Source: Adineta vaga (Eukaryota; Rotifera). Taken from it: a DNA stretch of 64,000 bases. A program made the translations under genes and the position numbers. The DNA lies in contig CP075496.1 in the NCBI GenBank assembly GCA_021613535.1, forward strand, positions 8,246,001 to 8,310,000, read 5' to 3'. Shown here piece by piece: positions 24,781 to 35,711 of this stretch; within the stretch, counting starts at the first letter, position 1; every line of letters begins with the position of its first letter. Under the pieces are notes generated by a model. That model was not told the DNA's origin, made no database searches, and was given only the letters and a program-made list of their open reading frames with translations.

Positions 24781-25872
24781 CTATAAATTTCCAAGCATTC
24801 TAACACAATCATTTTTATGAGACAAAATAACTAATAATCGCCATGAATAAGGAGTTTTGTTGATATCCACTTTCAATATATTGATTGTATTCAAACGTGG
24901 ATTAGATAAATGAATTTCATTTTTAATACAATCAAATTGAACATGTATCATATCGTTTTGTTCAATTGAATTACTTCTATAATGATATTTTTTACAATTA
25001 GTGCTACAACGTCCTTGTTCATATACTTGATTAAATCCAAACCAGCCGACGACATCAGGTAAATTAAGTAAATGTTCGCTCAACGCTGTTTGAGATGATT
25101 TACATCCAAAGAAAATATGATATGGTCGATTACATTTTTCAATTTGAAATCGAATTATATGACGACCTGTCGAATAAAGTAATTGACTTTGTATATATCC
25201 GTATTCAGAACTAGCAGATGTATGTTTGGCAATACAACCACCATTTTCCAAAGTGATAGGACCAAATACATTTAAGAATTTATCCTGGATCCGTGAATTT
25301 AACGATATTGTTGATGCAGAAGGTTGTTTATTGTCGACTGACTGATTTTTATTCGATTTCATTTTTTCATGTATAATTGAATGAGTGATGGATTTTTGGT
25401 CTTCTGTAATCTTAATTGAATATGGCAATAAACTTTGTGATTTTAATTGTGTTAATTGTTCTCTCCAATGAACAAGTTCATTTTCAGCATAATCATCAGC
25501 TTCACGAGATGTACAAATAGAGATAGCTATATCACGACATGTTTGTGCAAGTTTTTCTTTCGTTTGTTCAGTTAACTTTTTTAGATTCGTTCGAGAAGCT
25601 TCAGCTGCACATCGAATCTTTGCAATATATTCTTTTTCCCATTGATCGATTTTCTCAAAGGATGATTGATCTACTGATAATTCTGAAATTTTATGTTGAA
25701 TTAAATCATGTTCTTGTATGACAGTGTCCAATTGACCAGCTAATTCTTGTCGATGTTGAATCACATGTTTACCACAAAAGATACATTGACATCCATGACA
25801 TATTAAAATACCTGTACTTTTGTTACATGTTATACATAATGATTTGTTTGTTGCACTTGCATTTGCACTCAT
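24781..25872 (-). CDS. B-box/SPRY-like protein, array copy 4 (intact)
   Basis: A single-exon gene of 363 residues. I place the start at MSANASATNK because the homologous copies begin there; the open frame extends 42 codons further upstream but that part has no homology within the array. The zinc module uses C13, C16, C25, C28, C33, H36 and H40. Helical segments run over roughly residues 40-170, including SREADDYAENELVHW. The C-terminal domain (about 210-363) carries HIFFGC, VGWFGFNQVYEQG and a terminal DCVRML. The domain order (zinc finger, coiled coil, SPRY-like) is that of TRIM proteins without RING, so a role in protein recognition or immunity-type sensing is possible but not shown. Confidence 0.78.
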   Translation of the reverse strand: MSANASATNKSLCITCNKSTGILICHGCQCIFCGKHVIQHRQELAGQLDTVIQEHDLIQHKISELSVDQSSFEKIDQWEKEYIAKIRCAAEASRTNLKKLTEQTKEKLAQTCRDIAISICTSREADDYAENELVHWREQLTQLKSQSLLPYSIKITEDQKSITHSIIHEKMKSNKNQSVDNKQPSASTISLNSRIQDKFLNVFGPITLENGGCIAKHTSASSEYGYIQSQLLYSTGRHIIRFQIEKCNRPYHIFFGCKSSQTALSEHLLNLPDVVGWFGFNQVYEQGRCSTNCKKYHYRSNSIEQNDMIHVQFDCIKNEIHLSNPRLNTINILKVDINKTPYSWRLLVILSHKNDCVRMLGNL

Positions 25873-26240
25873 ATTTGTTTGTTCGTTTTGAAATAAAAAG
25901 AATTCTTTTCTTTTAACTAATCCTCTGACTTTAATTGGAAATAGATATGGACGAATGAGACAGCAAAACGACACAAATGATTTTCTTAAATGAATCATCG
26001 AAATAAGGTTTCATCGATCGCATCGCACGCATCGTCTCCAGTGAATTGTTGAATAAGTAGAGAGAAATTTCATATGACAAATTCTGATATTTATTTAACG
26101 AACAGAGTACTAAAATACAACTATGATTGCCAATGGATTTTTCTTTTTCATTTCCATCGTCTATATCGAGCAGTTATTCCTACAAATTATTTTAGTACTC
26201 TGAATGATACATATTCGAACAAATCATCCAATAGGTAAAA
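25873..26240. other. Spacer inside the B-box array
   Basis: Spacer of about 370 nt between copies 4 and 5, with no motif recognised. Confidence 0.4.
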
Positions 26241-27323
26241 TCATTTTCTAGGCAGAATTTTAATAGAATCATCTGGATGAGCTAATACCACTAAAAATTG
26301 CCAAGGCAACGGTGCTTTCTCAACATTAACTGCAAGTTTATATGTTTTGTTAATTCGTTCATGGTACAATGCAATTTGTCTTTTATTACAATCCAATGTT
26401 AAACATAAAATATCATTTGATTGAATTTCAGTACTATCATAACCATGTATGTTGACATGATTATTCCAGGTACCATGCTGATAGACTTCATTATGACCGA
26501 ACCATCCGATAGCAAAAGGTGAATTATAGTTGATTACTTTTGGCATTCGTTCCGATGATATACAGCCAAGAAAAATCATGTAAGGAGATGTACTATGAAG
26601 AATTTTAAATCGAATCCGATGACAACCTTGAGAATAGAGTTGTGTACCAATGACATGTCCATAGTCTAGTTCTGTACCAATATTTTTAGCAACCAAACCA
26701 TCATTTTCCACGGATACTGGATACGTTGCTTTAAGAAAACGTTCTTCTAAATCGGAATGTGATACTTTTCTTTTTCTATTAATGGTATTTGGAAGTTGTT
26801 TTTGAACAATTCGAATATTATGAATTGAAGATTGTTGATCTTGCATTAATTGAAGCGAATTGGATGATTGAATTTCTACTCGAAGATCATTCAATTGTTG
26901 TATCCATCGTTTTAAATCATTTTCTAGAAAATCATCAGCTTTATAAGATGCCTTTAAATCCAAAGCAATTGCACGAGATATTCTTGTAAATCGTCTCTTC
27001 GTTCTATCAAGAGTCTGTCTAACTTCATCTCGAACATTGTCTGCAATCGTTCTGATTTTCTGAATTGATTCTTGTTCCCATTTATTTATTTGACGTAAAT
27101 AAAAATATTCATTGGATGTTTTTTCAATATCTTGTCGAAGTAATTCATGATCATTCATAATATCTTCTAATTGATATGCAAGTTCTTGTCGATGTTTCAG
27201 AAGATGTCTCTCACAAAATTTTAATTGACAACCCTCACAATTCGATATCGTATGATTCTTACGACAAATAACACAATGTCTTGTTTCAACAACATTGTTA
27301 AGAAGAATTTTCGTTACCGGCAT
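26241..27323 (-). CDS. B-box/SPRY-like protein, array copy 5 (intact)
   Basis: A single-exon gene of about 360 residues starting MPVTKILLNN. The zinc module is CVICRKNH...CEGCQLKFCERH, with the same spacing as its neighbours but a more divergent interior. The helical region includes HRQELAYQLEDIMNDHELL and ASYKADDFLENDL. The SPRY-like domain has MIFLGC, IGWFGHNEVYQHG and PWQFLVVLAHPDD. It is the most diverged intact member, which suggests an older duplication. No signal peptide or membrane segment is seen, so it is predicted to be cytosolic. Confidence 0.77.
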   Translation of the reverse strand: MPVTKILLNNVVETRHCVICRKNHTISNCEGCQLKFCERHLLKHRQELAYQLEDIMNDHELLRQDIEKTSNEYFYLRQINKWEQESIQKIRTIADNVRDEVRQTLDRTKRRFTRISRAIALDLKASYKADDFLENDLKRWIQQLNDLRVEIQSSNSLQLMQDQQSSIHNIRIVQKQLPNTINRKRKVSHSDLEERFLKATYPVSVENDGLVAKNIGTELDYGHVIGTQLYSQGCHRIRFKILHSTSPYMIFLGCISSERMPKVINYNSPFAIGWFGHNEVYQHGTWNNHVNIHGYDSTEIQSNDILCLTLDCNKRQIALYHERINKTYKLAVNVEKAPLPWQFLVVLAHPDDSIKILPRK

Positions 27324-27559
27324 GATGTTGAAATGAAGAAACAATTGGTTTTGTTTATGTCGCTATATTATAAAATAGTAAAAGAATTTGAAAAGCTTCT
27401 TTTCGATTAATTCCGCCGATCTATTGTTTTTTTGTTATACTTTATCAAATTGATTCTTGTAAAGTTTCAGAAGTTGAATATAGAAAAGATTATTTTAACA
27501 ATCATATTCAAAAAGAAACAAAATTGTTTTTAGATTTTATTACAAAATATTCTCAGATC

Positions 27560-28645
27560 TCATTCAACTATGAAACGAGTTTGATCTTTGTTATTCAAAT
27601 GTAATTTAGATGCAGAAAGAATTCGTACACAATCATCTTTATCAGTTAACATCATTAATAATTGCCATGGTAATGGTGCTTTTTCAATATTAACACTAAT
27701 CACATGTCTCTTATTGGTATCTTCATGAAATAATTCTAATTGTTTCTTTTCACAATCAAATGTTAAATATAAAACATCATTTGCTGCTATTTCATTACTA
27801 TTATAACCATGTACACTCGGATTACCATTACGAATACCATGTTGATAGACTTGATTGAAACCAAACCATCCAGCAGTAGATATTGAATTGATCGATATTC
27901 GTTTTTGAATAACTTCCGATGAAATACAACCAAAGAAAAGATTATATGGTATGCCACATTGTTCGATTTTGAATAGTATCGTATGTCGACCTTCAGAATA
28001 ACGTTGTTCACCAAGAACATATTCATAATTCCAATCATTACTCGTATGTTTAGCAAGAAGACCATCATTGTCCAAAGTAACACTACCAATAACTTTCGAA
28101 AATCGATCTTGTGTAATTGATACTGGTATATTTTTCATTGTATTTAGATCTTTAATAGAAATTAGTTTAATAACAGACCATTCATTATCGATTAGTTTTG
28201 CTTGAACAGGTGAAATCATTTCTGACTTTAATTGTTTCAATTGATTTATCCAACGATTTAATTCATTTTCGGAATAATCATCAGCTTCACGAGATGAACG
28301 AAGATTCATTGCAAGATCACGATATGTCTTAGTTAATGGTTCTTTTGATTTCTCAATCATTTGTTGTAATTGTTTTCGAGCATTTTCTGCAGATATTTGA
28401 ACTTTTGTTATTGTTTCTTTTTCCCATTCATCAATTTTTAGAAATAAAACATGATCTTTAAATGCTCGTTCGAAATCTCGTTGTAATACATTATGTTCTT
28501 GCATGATACTATCTAATTGTTGACTTAATTTTTGTCGATGTTCAAGCGTATGTTTTCCACAGAATGTTTGTTGACATCCACTGCAAGTCATGACACCAGT
28601 ACTATTCGAACAAGTGATACATTGAAGTTTTTTATCATTGGTCAT
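27560..28645 (-). CDS. B-box/SPRY-like protein, array copy 6 (intact)
   Basis: A single-exon gene of about 361 residues starting MTNDKKLQCITCSNSTG. The open frame extends upstream through a hydrophobic stretch not shared by the other copies, so the internal ATG is preferred. The zinc module CITCSNSTG...CSGCQQTFCGKH, the helical region with SREADDYSENELNRW, and the SPRY-like domain (LFFGC, AGWFGFNQVYQHG, PWQLLMMLTDKDD) are all complete. Shared spacing and sequence with copies 4 and 5 support tandem duplication on one strand. Confidence 0.78.
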   Translation of the reverse strand: MTNDKKLQCITCSNSTGVMTCSGCQQTFCGKHTLEHRQKLSQQLDSIMQEHNVLQRDFERAFKDHVLFLKIDEWEKETITKVQISAENARKQLQQMIEKSKEPLTKTYRDLAMNLRSSREADDYSENELNRWINQLKQLKSEMISPVQAKLIDNEWSVIKLISIKDLNTMKNIPVSITQDRFSKVIGSVTLDNDGLLAKHTSNDWNYEYVLGEQRYSEGRHTILFKIEQCGIPYNLFFGCISSEVIQKRISINSISTAGWFGFNQVYQHGIRNGNPSVHGYNSNEIAANDVLYLTFDCEKKQLELFHEDTNKRHVISVNIEKAPLPWQLLMMLTDKDDCVRILSASKLHLNNKDQTRFIVE

Positions 28646-29283
28646 ATTAATATTGAAATCGTGTAATCGTATAGTGAAGGTTAAAAAGAAAATAAAGTTT
28701 AAATCCAATGTACACATAGAAACAAAAGAAGAGAAAGAAAGAAAGAAAGAAAAACGGTACAAAAATGTTCACAGGTTTTGTCTTTCGATTATGAGTCGAA
28801 GGTGAAAGAAACAGATAGAAAGCCATGTGCTTTTTTTTTAGATTTATGAGATGTTATGTGTCAATAGAGAAGAAATCGAGTAAAAATGCTTTAACTTATG
28901 CATACGTGTGTGAATGAATTTAAAAGTTACTTTTTAGAATAGAAATTGAGAAAGTATATAGTAACTAAAAGATTTATGACGGCAATAATGATTTAAATAT
29001 AAAGATATCAATTTAACTTGATGTATGCTCAACAAAATTGAATTTGTTCTTTTGAGGATATGATACTAGAACGGTTCTAAACGACTTGTTTGTTTTTTTT
29101 TGACACAAAATCAACAGGAAATGTTTATCTTCTCCTGACTACAATCATGATTATAATGTTAGACATATAATTGATGTTATATATTACTTTTATAATCAAT
29201 TAATCGAATTAAGAAGTATGTATATACAAATTTCCCAAGAGTATTGAAGTAGATAGAAGCAGTAAAATGTTTTTATATTGGAT
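28646..29283. other. Intergenic, upstream of the B-box array
   Basis: AT-rich non-coding region with a short GAAA run near 28735-28752. It contains the promoter side of array copy 6 and the 3' UTR of the CALML4-like gene. Confidence 0.4.
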
Positions 29284-29964
29284 TTAACGACGACCATTCA
29301 ATGGTTGAGTCAGCATTTGAATGAGATTCTCATAGTTAACACGACCATCTGAACTAATATTCAATTCACGTAAGATTAAATCGACTATAAATATAGAAAA
29401 AGAAATGATTTGAACGAGCATAGGATCACATAATCATACCATCTTTATCAGTTAATTTTTCTCCTGTATTGGTAAGAAGATATCTCAATTGTTGAGCATC
29501 AATATATCCATGTCGTTGTGTATCATAGAGTTGAAATGCAGCCATGATTTCATTCGGTGTATTTTCTGTTGATCGATGTTCCAAAACAATTTTAAGAAAA
29601 TCATCAAATTCTACGATACCAGCATCTATTTTTGCGACATAAAATTACGTTAGAAAATAACTGACAAAGAGAGCTACATACCTTTTTTATATTTAGTAAA
29701 ATATCGTTTGAGCTCGGCAATTGTTGGTGCCATACTTAATGATCGCATTATAAAACATAATTTATCTGGTGTATCAACATAACCTTGTGGAGCAAATAAT
29801 TGAAAACATTGACGAAAATCTAATTAGAAAATTATTCGATATGTTAAATTGAAATTCATCTCTCTCTCTCTCTTACTGTCAATTTCTTCTTCACTAAAAT
29901 TTTTTGACTAGAAATATCAAATAAAAATGATGCTTCATTATAGTTCTGGTTGATTACTTACCAT
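29284..29964 (-). CDS. CALML4: CALML4-like calmodulin-related protein with degenerate EF-hands
   Basis: A small multi-exon gene whose first coding exon is the ATG alone (29964-29962). The product (about 150 residues) begins MSKNFSEEEIDNFRQCFQLF and continues with MAPTIAELKRYF, FDDFLKIVLEH, AAFQLYDTQRHGYI, TNTGEKLTDKDVDLILREL and YENLMQMLTQP. This follows the four-EF-hand layout of calmodulin and matches CALML4 best (conserved LTxxGEKLT and the FxxFL segment). The calcium loops have lost most acidic ligands; for example, the third loop reads DTQRHGYIDAQQ, so strong calcium binding is unlikely. CALML4 in animals is a myosin light chain in brush-border and stereocilia protrusions. Confidence 0.75.
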
Positions 29965-30882
29965 ACTTATTGAATTCTGATTAAATAATCGTGAGAACTC
30001 AAAGAAATCGATTGACGACTTGATTTCTTTGTCCTACTTACTGATCTATATGAATTTGATCGACACAGACATTATATTCTTTTCTTGTACCAAATCAAAC
30101 AGACGAAAAGAAAACTAGGTCGACAAACAATTAGTAAGTAGAAAAGATTAAAGTATTGACAAGGACATGACAGCGATGAATGAAGAGGAAGAGAATAGTT
30201 TATTGAACTATTCGCTCTTTTGTATACCTATTGAACAAATACAATGACCTAAGAGGGCGCTATGTGACAAACATAGACTTTTTCAACAAACGAAAGATAA
30301 ATTCTTTTATAAGATATTTGTGTTTTTGATCATTACATATTTCTACAATATTCATCGATTTGTGTGCTGACATGTATATGGATATACTCTTTTTTTTTCA
30401 CTCCAATAGTGCACTGCGATGTTTTAAATACATATGATGATTTTTACTTTCCGAAGAGAAATCTCTACAACACATGTATAGTCGAGATTCATAAAAGAAC
30501 CATTTCTAAACTGACATTCATTTGTAGTTGCTAGCAATCGCTTATACACTTGTTTTTCAAATATAGCACTTGCTGCAGTAATCAAACACACCATGGTCTT
30601 TACAACTTAGTCATACAATAAAGAAAATACAAATGGTATATCTTTCCGCTCATTATTTTCATATCTATCTATGAGTATTTTTCAGTTCACTGCAACGAAA
30701 GAAAAGAGAAAGAACATATTCATATTCATTCTTTTCTACTATGCATTTTAAGATACACTTGAATGAATCACATACAGGTAGGCATGGTTGAAAGAAGCGT
30801 CTTTCTATGTCGTAATCATAACACATCACATGTTTGTATTCATTATGTATCACTATGAATTGAAAATTGAAAATTATTTCAA
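29965..30882. other. Divergent intergenic region
   Basis: About 0.9 kb of non-coding sequence. An open frame on the minus strand at 30665-30853 has no recognisable content. No repeat or RNA structure was identified. Confidence 0.4.
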
Positions 30883-32118
30883 ATGAATAATATTTGGATT
30901 TTGTTCTCTTGTCTTTTATATTCCATCGATGGTAGAATTACGAGACCTCGAATATGTCGAAATTGTACGGGAAAAATCCATAAAAAACAAGATTTAGAAT
31001 TAACGAAATTACCATTAATTATCGACAAAACTCAGATATGTATAAAGGCAAATTATGAATATTTCATTATAATTAAATCTGGAAGTTTTTCACGACGAAA
31101 TTTTACTCGATCAACATGGGCAAAAGAAATGAAAGAACATTTTCATATTCCTATTCTATACGCGATCGGTACTCCGAAGAATTCGTCAATTCAAAAAGAT
31201 CTTTTTGCTGAAGATGAACAATTTCATGATTTATTACAATTTAATTTTCTGGAAAACTATTATAATTTAACGATTAAAACGACTAGTGTTTTAGTTTGGT
31301 ATGATCGACATTGTTCAAAAACTAGTAAATATTTATTCTATGTTGACGATGATCTTCTTATTCATACGGAAAAATTTATTATTTACATGATGCAAATGAA
31401 TTATTCGGATGCAATGGAAGGTTGGTTTGAAAAAGCCGGAAAAATTCTCCGAACAGGTGTTGGTGGTGTTACAAAAGAAGATTTTCCAATTGATATTACA
31501 CCAGATTATTTGTGGGGTGCAGCAGTCTTATATCCATCGAATATTGTATCGAATCTCTTGATAAAATTTATATTTAATACGACATTACCCATATTTTTTC
31601 GTGATGATGTATTTATCAATGCTTTCATAGCAGAAGAAGCTGGAATAAAACGACAACAAATGAAAGGACTCGTATTGTATGATCCAACTGAAGATAGTTT
31701 GAAAGATAATATGATTGTAATTGATTTTACAAATGAAGAACATCGCTATCGAGCATGGAATTGTTATAAATATAATAAGCAATGTAATCGAAATCTGTTA
31801 TTAACGTTATTTAAATTCTTTTCAGTATTAAGTTTATTTGGAATAATAATTTTATCTTGTTGTAAAATGATCAAAGCAATGAAATGTTATAAACCATTAA
31901 TTTATCAATTGGATGCGATTTATTATGAAATGAAAACGATATGCGAACAAAATTTGAGCGTATTTACGATTATTATGAGAAAATTTTGTCCAACGATTAA
32001 ATGTCGAAGAGTAAAATTTACTATTTATTTAATATTACATTCAAAACGAAATTATATTCGACTAGGCTTTTTTGTTATTATTCTAATTGTTTTTTATCAT
32101 TTTCTTCTAAATAAGTAG
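30883..32118 (+). CDS. GT31-like beta-1,3-glycosyltransferase with C-terminal membrane segments
   Basis: A single-exon gene of 411 residues. The N-terminus (MNNIWILFSCLLYSIDG) looks like a signal peptide rather than a type II anchor. GT31 features follow in order: SRRNFTRSTWAKE (71-82), a DLLQFNFLENYYNLTIKT block (116-133), the metal-binding triplet YVDDD (154-157), DYLWGAAVLYPSN (208-220) in place of the usual YPxYxxGxGYxxS, and RDDVF (240-244) where the family has EDV. Two hydrophobic segments at about 305-326 and 391-409 close the protein, which is unusual since GT31 enzymes are normally type II. It is probably a Golgi or ER lumenal transferase adding a beta-1,3-linked hexose. The donor is unknown. 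The D at 241 is a conservative swap of the catalytic position. Confidence 0.75.
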   Translation: MNNIWILFSCLLYSIDGRITRPRICRNCTGKIHKKQDLELTKLPLIIDKTQICIKANYEYFIIIKSGSFSRRNFTRSTWAKEMKEHFHIPILYAIGTPKNSSIQKDLFAEDEQFHDLLQFNFLENYYNLTIKTTSVLVWYDRHCSKTSKYLFYVDDDLLIHTEKFIIYMMQMNYSDAMEGWFEKAGKILRTGVGGVTKEDFPIDITPDYLWGAAVLYPSNIVSNLLIKFIFNTTLPIFFRDDVFINAFIAEEAGIKRQQMKGLVLYDPTEDSLKDNMIVIDFTNEEHRYRAWNCYKYNKQCNRNLLLTLFKFFSVLSLFGIIILSCCKMIKAMKCYKPLIYQLDAIYYEMKTICEQNLSVFTIIMRKFCPTIKCRRVKFTIYLILHSKRNYIRLGFFVIILIVFYHFLLNK

Positions 32119-32399
32119 TTTCTTTTTTATATTCGAAATATTTATTGTCATATCATATACCACACCCTGACAAGAAAAAAAGTTAAAACAAAAAACAAAG
32201 ATGAATCTATTCTTTTGATTCATTGCATAAATCGTCAATTTCATTGGAATAGAATATTTAAACATCAGTTTTAAAAACGGATAGTAACATTCAAACAAAA
32301 AAAAGAGAGATTTTATATCTCGAACAAAACATTCGCAACGATATTTTGTTTACATAATTAAAATATTACAAAAATATTTTCTTATCACTTCTATTCGAA

Positions 32400-34500
32400 T
32401 CAGTCATCTTCATTTTCTAATGATGGTTCTACTGTTAATGCACTACCATGCCCACTTCGTTCTCTAGTTAATGATGTTCCATATGTCCATTCATCCGTTT
32501 CAGGATCATAGATTTCAACAACGGATGAAAAACTTCGTCCATCATAACCACCCAAAGCAAAAAGACGTTTATCAAGTGTAACACAACTAAGTGCTGAACG
32601 ACGACAATTTAATGGTCGAACATAAGACCATTGTTGTGTTATTGTATCATATCGTTCGACAATATCTAATTGCATAGGTCCTTCAATATTATCCGATGCA
32701 TAACCACCAACAACATATATACATTCAGCTAGAGGAGCAGCTGCAGCACCAGAACGAGCACAGGAAAGTGGTTGTTCACGTTTCCATATATTCGTATCAG
32801 GATTATAAGATTCAACATCTGCTAATCGTCGATGTCCATCAAAACCACCAATTGCATATAATAAACGACTATGTGTACAAACAGCTAAACCAGTACGTGG
32901 TATATGCATTGAAGCAACTTCTTCCCATACATCTTTATCAGACAATGGAGTATATCGTTCAACAGTTGCATGTAATTGTTGACCACATAAACCACCAACA
33001 GCATAAATACTATGATCAATAGTACCGACACCAAGACGATTTCGTGGATAGATCATTGGTGCAACTAATGTCCATTTATTAACAAATGGATCATAACGTT
33101 CAACATCATGACAATCTCGATTTTCATTTCTGAAAAAAGATAACAAAACATCAGTTTAAAATCTATAATCTTTTTCAAAAACGATTATTTACTTTGTACT
33201 ATATTTTCCACCAATAACATACACACGCATATTAAGAGAAACAACGCCGACACCACTTCTTGGAACTTGTAAATCTGCACATCGTTTCCATTTTTGTGTT
33301 TCTAAAAAATAACATTCCATCGTTTGAATAGGTTTATTAAAATAACCACCCGCACAATCTAAATTAATCAATCAATAAAAATCAAAAAGAAAATCACAAT
33401 GTAAACATACAGATAACAAGTGGTTTAATCGGTGCACGATGTGGTGGTAAACGAAAGTAACGATGTGAAGTTAAATTTTCATAAACATTAGCAAGAAATT
33501 CTCGACAACGTTGCATATCAGGTGGAGCAAAATCGTCACAATTAATTACATCTTTTAAAAATAATGGATCAAGAAATTGTAAACGAATACATGGCAAGAT
33601 TTCAGAAAGTTCAGCACGTCGATTGGATACATCATGCCGCACCCATTGCATTGCTGCCTAAGTAAAAACAAATGAATTGCTATGATTTTATAATTCGAAA
33701 GAAGACAACGTTTTTTTTTCTTACGTTGTAGATAATAGATTCACATTTAACTTTGACTTTATCATCTTTAATAATTGAAAAAACATCTGGGAAAGTAAGT
33801 GTAAGAAATTCTTCATGTCGTACAACATCTTCAAAATGTTCGAAAATATAATGTAGAGCAGCTTCTGTCAATGGAGGACATTGATACTGTTTTCCATAAA
33901 GAAATAATCCCACACAATTTGATGCATGGAATTGATCACGAAGATATGCAACACATAATTCAATTAAATCATCAATTAACAATGGAAGTGATCCTTTTAA
34001 AACGCCCAGTACCTAAACAAAACAGAATTAAGTTCGTTCAAAAAATCAAAAATCTCTAAACTTTATTCAACTTACACATTTATCATTCAATTGAACATGT
34101 GATGTATAAAGAAAATCTAAGATAATACTCATGGCTTGTGGACAAGGGACTGTTTGAGTTAAATCAATATCTTGTAATGTACGTGATTCAATATGTCCAG
34201 ATGTACCAAACATGGAAGAAAAATAAGGACAAGCTGATGCTAATACAACTTTATGTGCTAAGAAACGTTGACCACTGACACATAAAATTACATCACAAAA
34301 GAGTCCTCTCTTCGATACATTGCCATTGTATTAGTTAGATGAGCAGATCGACTAGATTTTATTTGATAAGAACGATCTGAACCAGAATGAATTTTCATTG
34401 TATATTTGCCCATGTCAAATTCGTTTAATTCATTCATAGAAAGTAAACCATCAAAATCGTCAACTGCATTTGTATCTATTTGGTAGTGCCCGTTTAGCAT
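32400..34500 (-). CDS. KEAP1: KEAP1-like BTB-BACK-kelch protein (one-base frameshift near the BTB start)
   Basis: Five coding exons (approximately 34500-34073, 34016-33724, 33657-33410, 33363-33190 and 33129-32400). The order is a variable N-terminus, BTB (FLAHKVVLASACPYFSSMF), BACK, and six kelch blades. Among KLHL proteins the closest pattern is KEAP1: CAGGYFNKPIQTMECY, ADLQVPRSG, YPRNRLGVGTID-SIYAVGG and LLYAIGGFDG. The Arg and Ser residues that line the KEAP1 degron pocket (RNR, ARSG, RRSA, ERSG) are largely kept. The redox-sensor position equivalent to C151 is present (NDKCVL), while the C273 position appears to be Leu with a Cys three residues earlier. The role by family is a CUL3 adaptor for CNC/NRF2-type factors. 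Near 34304-34308 the N-terminal frame and the BTB frame differ by one base (error or lesion). Confidence 0.78.
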
Positions 34501-35339
34501 GACAATGCCTTTTCTTGTCGAAAAATAAAATACAGAACAACAAAAAACTTTTTTTTGCACTGCTCACCATGATATCTGCAAGTTACTTGATAAAGTACGT
34601 TCTTGTCTTGCTAGTCTCACTCAGCACTCACTCACATCACATCACATCGCATGTTATCAATGATTACCTAGATATTTTCTACTAATTAAATTTTAATGAA
34701 TATTTTTATCTTCAAAATGAAATTTTCAAAAGAAGACATTTATAATAGATACGTTTTCTTAGAATTTTATTCATTTTTCTTTCTTCAATCTAGATGTCGC
34801 GCTAATGCAAATCAATCGATATTTCATATTTTGAGACGATATAGGATTCACGTGATATAAAATGTACTTTTAATCGTAAAATAAAATCGAAATATGATTT
34901 ATTTGATTAAAATATAATCATAGTCCATCGATAAAAATGATAAAATCTATAATTTCCATATGAGTAAAAAGGAACTTGATTATAGTTAACAAAAAAAAAA
35001 GATTAATAATAAAATGTATCCGATTATATCTTCTATAATAAGTACAGGCAAACGTTTTTATGCATATTTTGGATATACATATATCATCATCATCATCATA
35101 AATGTGATATCGAATCATAGATTAAATAAGATGAAAGATAAGAAGACAAACATCGAAACTTGATGAGTAACAACAATAAAGCAAATAATAATATTACTAT
35201 GTTTTTCTCAAAAATCTTTTTCTTACTGTATATACTCGATTAAATGGATCTATATATTCTAAAAATAAACAAATTCTTTTACTTATCATTTAGATTGTTG
35301 TGATATTATCTCTCATTGTAACAAGCAAGACGAATACTT
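34501..35339. other. Divergent intergenic region
   Basis: About 0.84 kb. A CACTCA/CATCA-rich tract lies near 34620-34650, and an ATC/CAT triplet run sits near 35083-35099. No gene seen. Confidence 0.45.
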
Positions 35340-35711
35340 ATGAGTGGTGAACGTATACCTCTTTCGAGTGCGAGTGTTGATGCTAGTTTTTATACTGGTC
35401 AAGAAGTTTCCACCGGAGATTCTGGTACAAGTGGAATTGCTCGTCGTATTCTCCATGGTTTAACAATAATCTCGGTTTTAGTTGCTGCTGGCACTACAAT
35501 CTATGGATCAGTTCAAGCTGAATCAGCTGTTATTGTCCTACCATTTATTGTTGTATTGACTTGGTTGTTCATACATTTTCTACTATTATTTTTTTCAAAA
35601 AAAGATCATCATGATTTTCATCCACCGGCATGGTTTATATTTGTCTCAAGTGGACATATTTTTATACAATCATTAATTGTGATTATTTTAACATTATTTA
35701 AAAAAAGTTAA
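35340..35711 (+). CDS. Small three-transmembrane protein, unknown family
   Basis: A single exon of 123 residues starting at an ATG. A polar, Ser-rich N-terminus of about 35 residues is followed by three hydrophobic segments: GLTIISVLVAAGTTIYG, AVIVLPFIVVLTWLFIHFLLLFF, and WFIFVSSGHIFIQSLIVIIL. A charged loop (KKDHHDFHPP) lies between the second and third. The regular membrane architecture and clean start support a real gene. No family could be recognised and no function is proposed. Confidence 0.6.
   Translation: MSGERIPLSSASVDASFYTGQEVSTGDSGTSGIARRILHGLTIISVLVAAGTTIYGSVQAESAVIVLPFIVVLTWLFIHFLLLFFSKKDHHDFHPPAWFIFVSSGHIFIQSLIVIILTLFKKS

Noticed and set aside
24553-24786. Plus-strand frame in the B-box array spacer
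   Set aside because: It partly overlaps the spacer and the 3' end of copy 4 in antisense, with no motif.
32696-33022. His/Gln-rich plus-strand open frame
   Set aside because: It is antisense to the kelch blades of the KEAP1-like gene.
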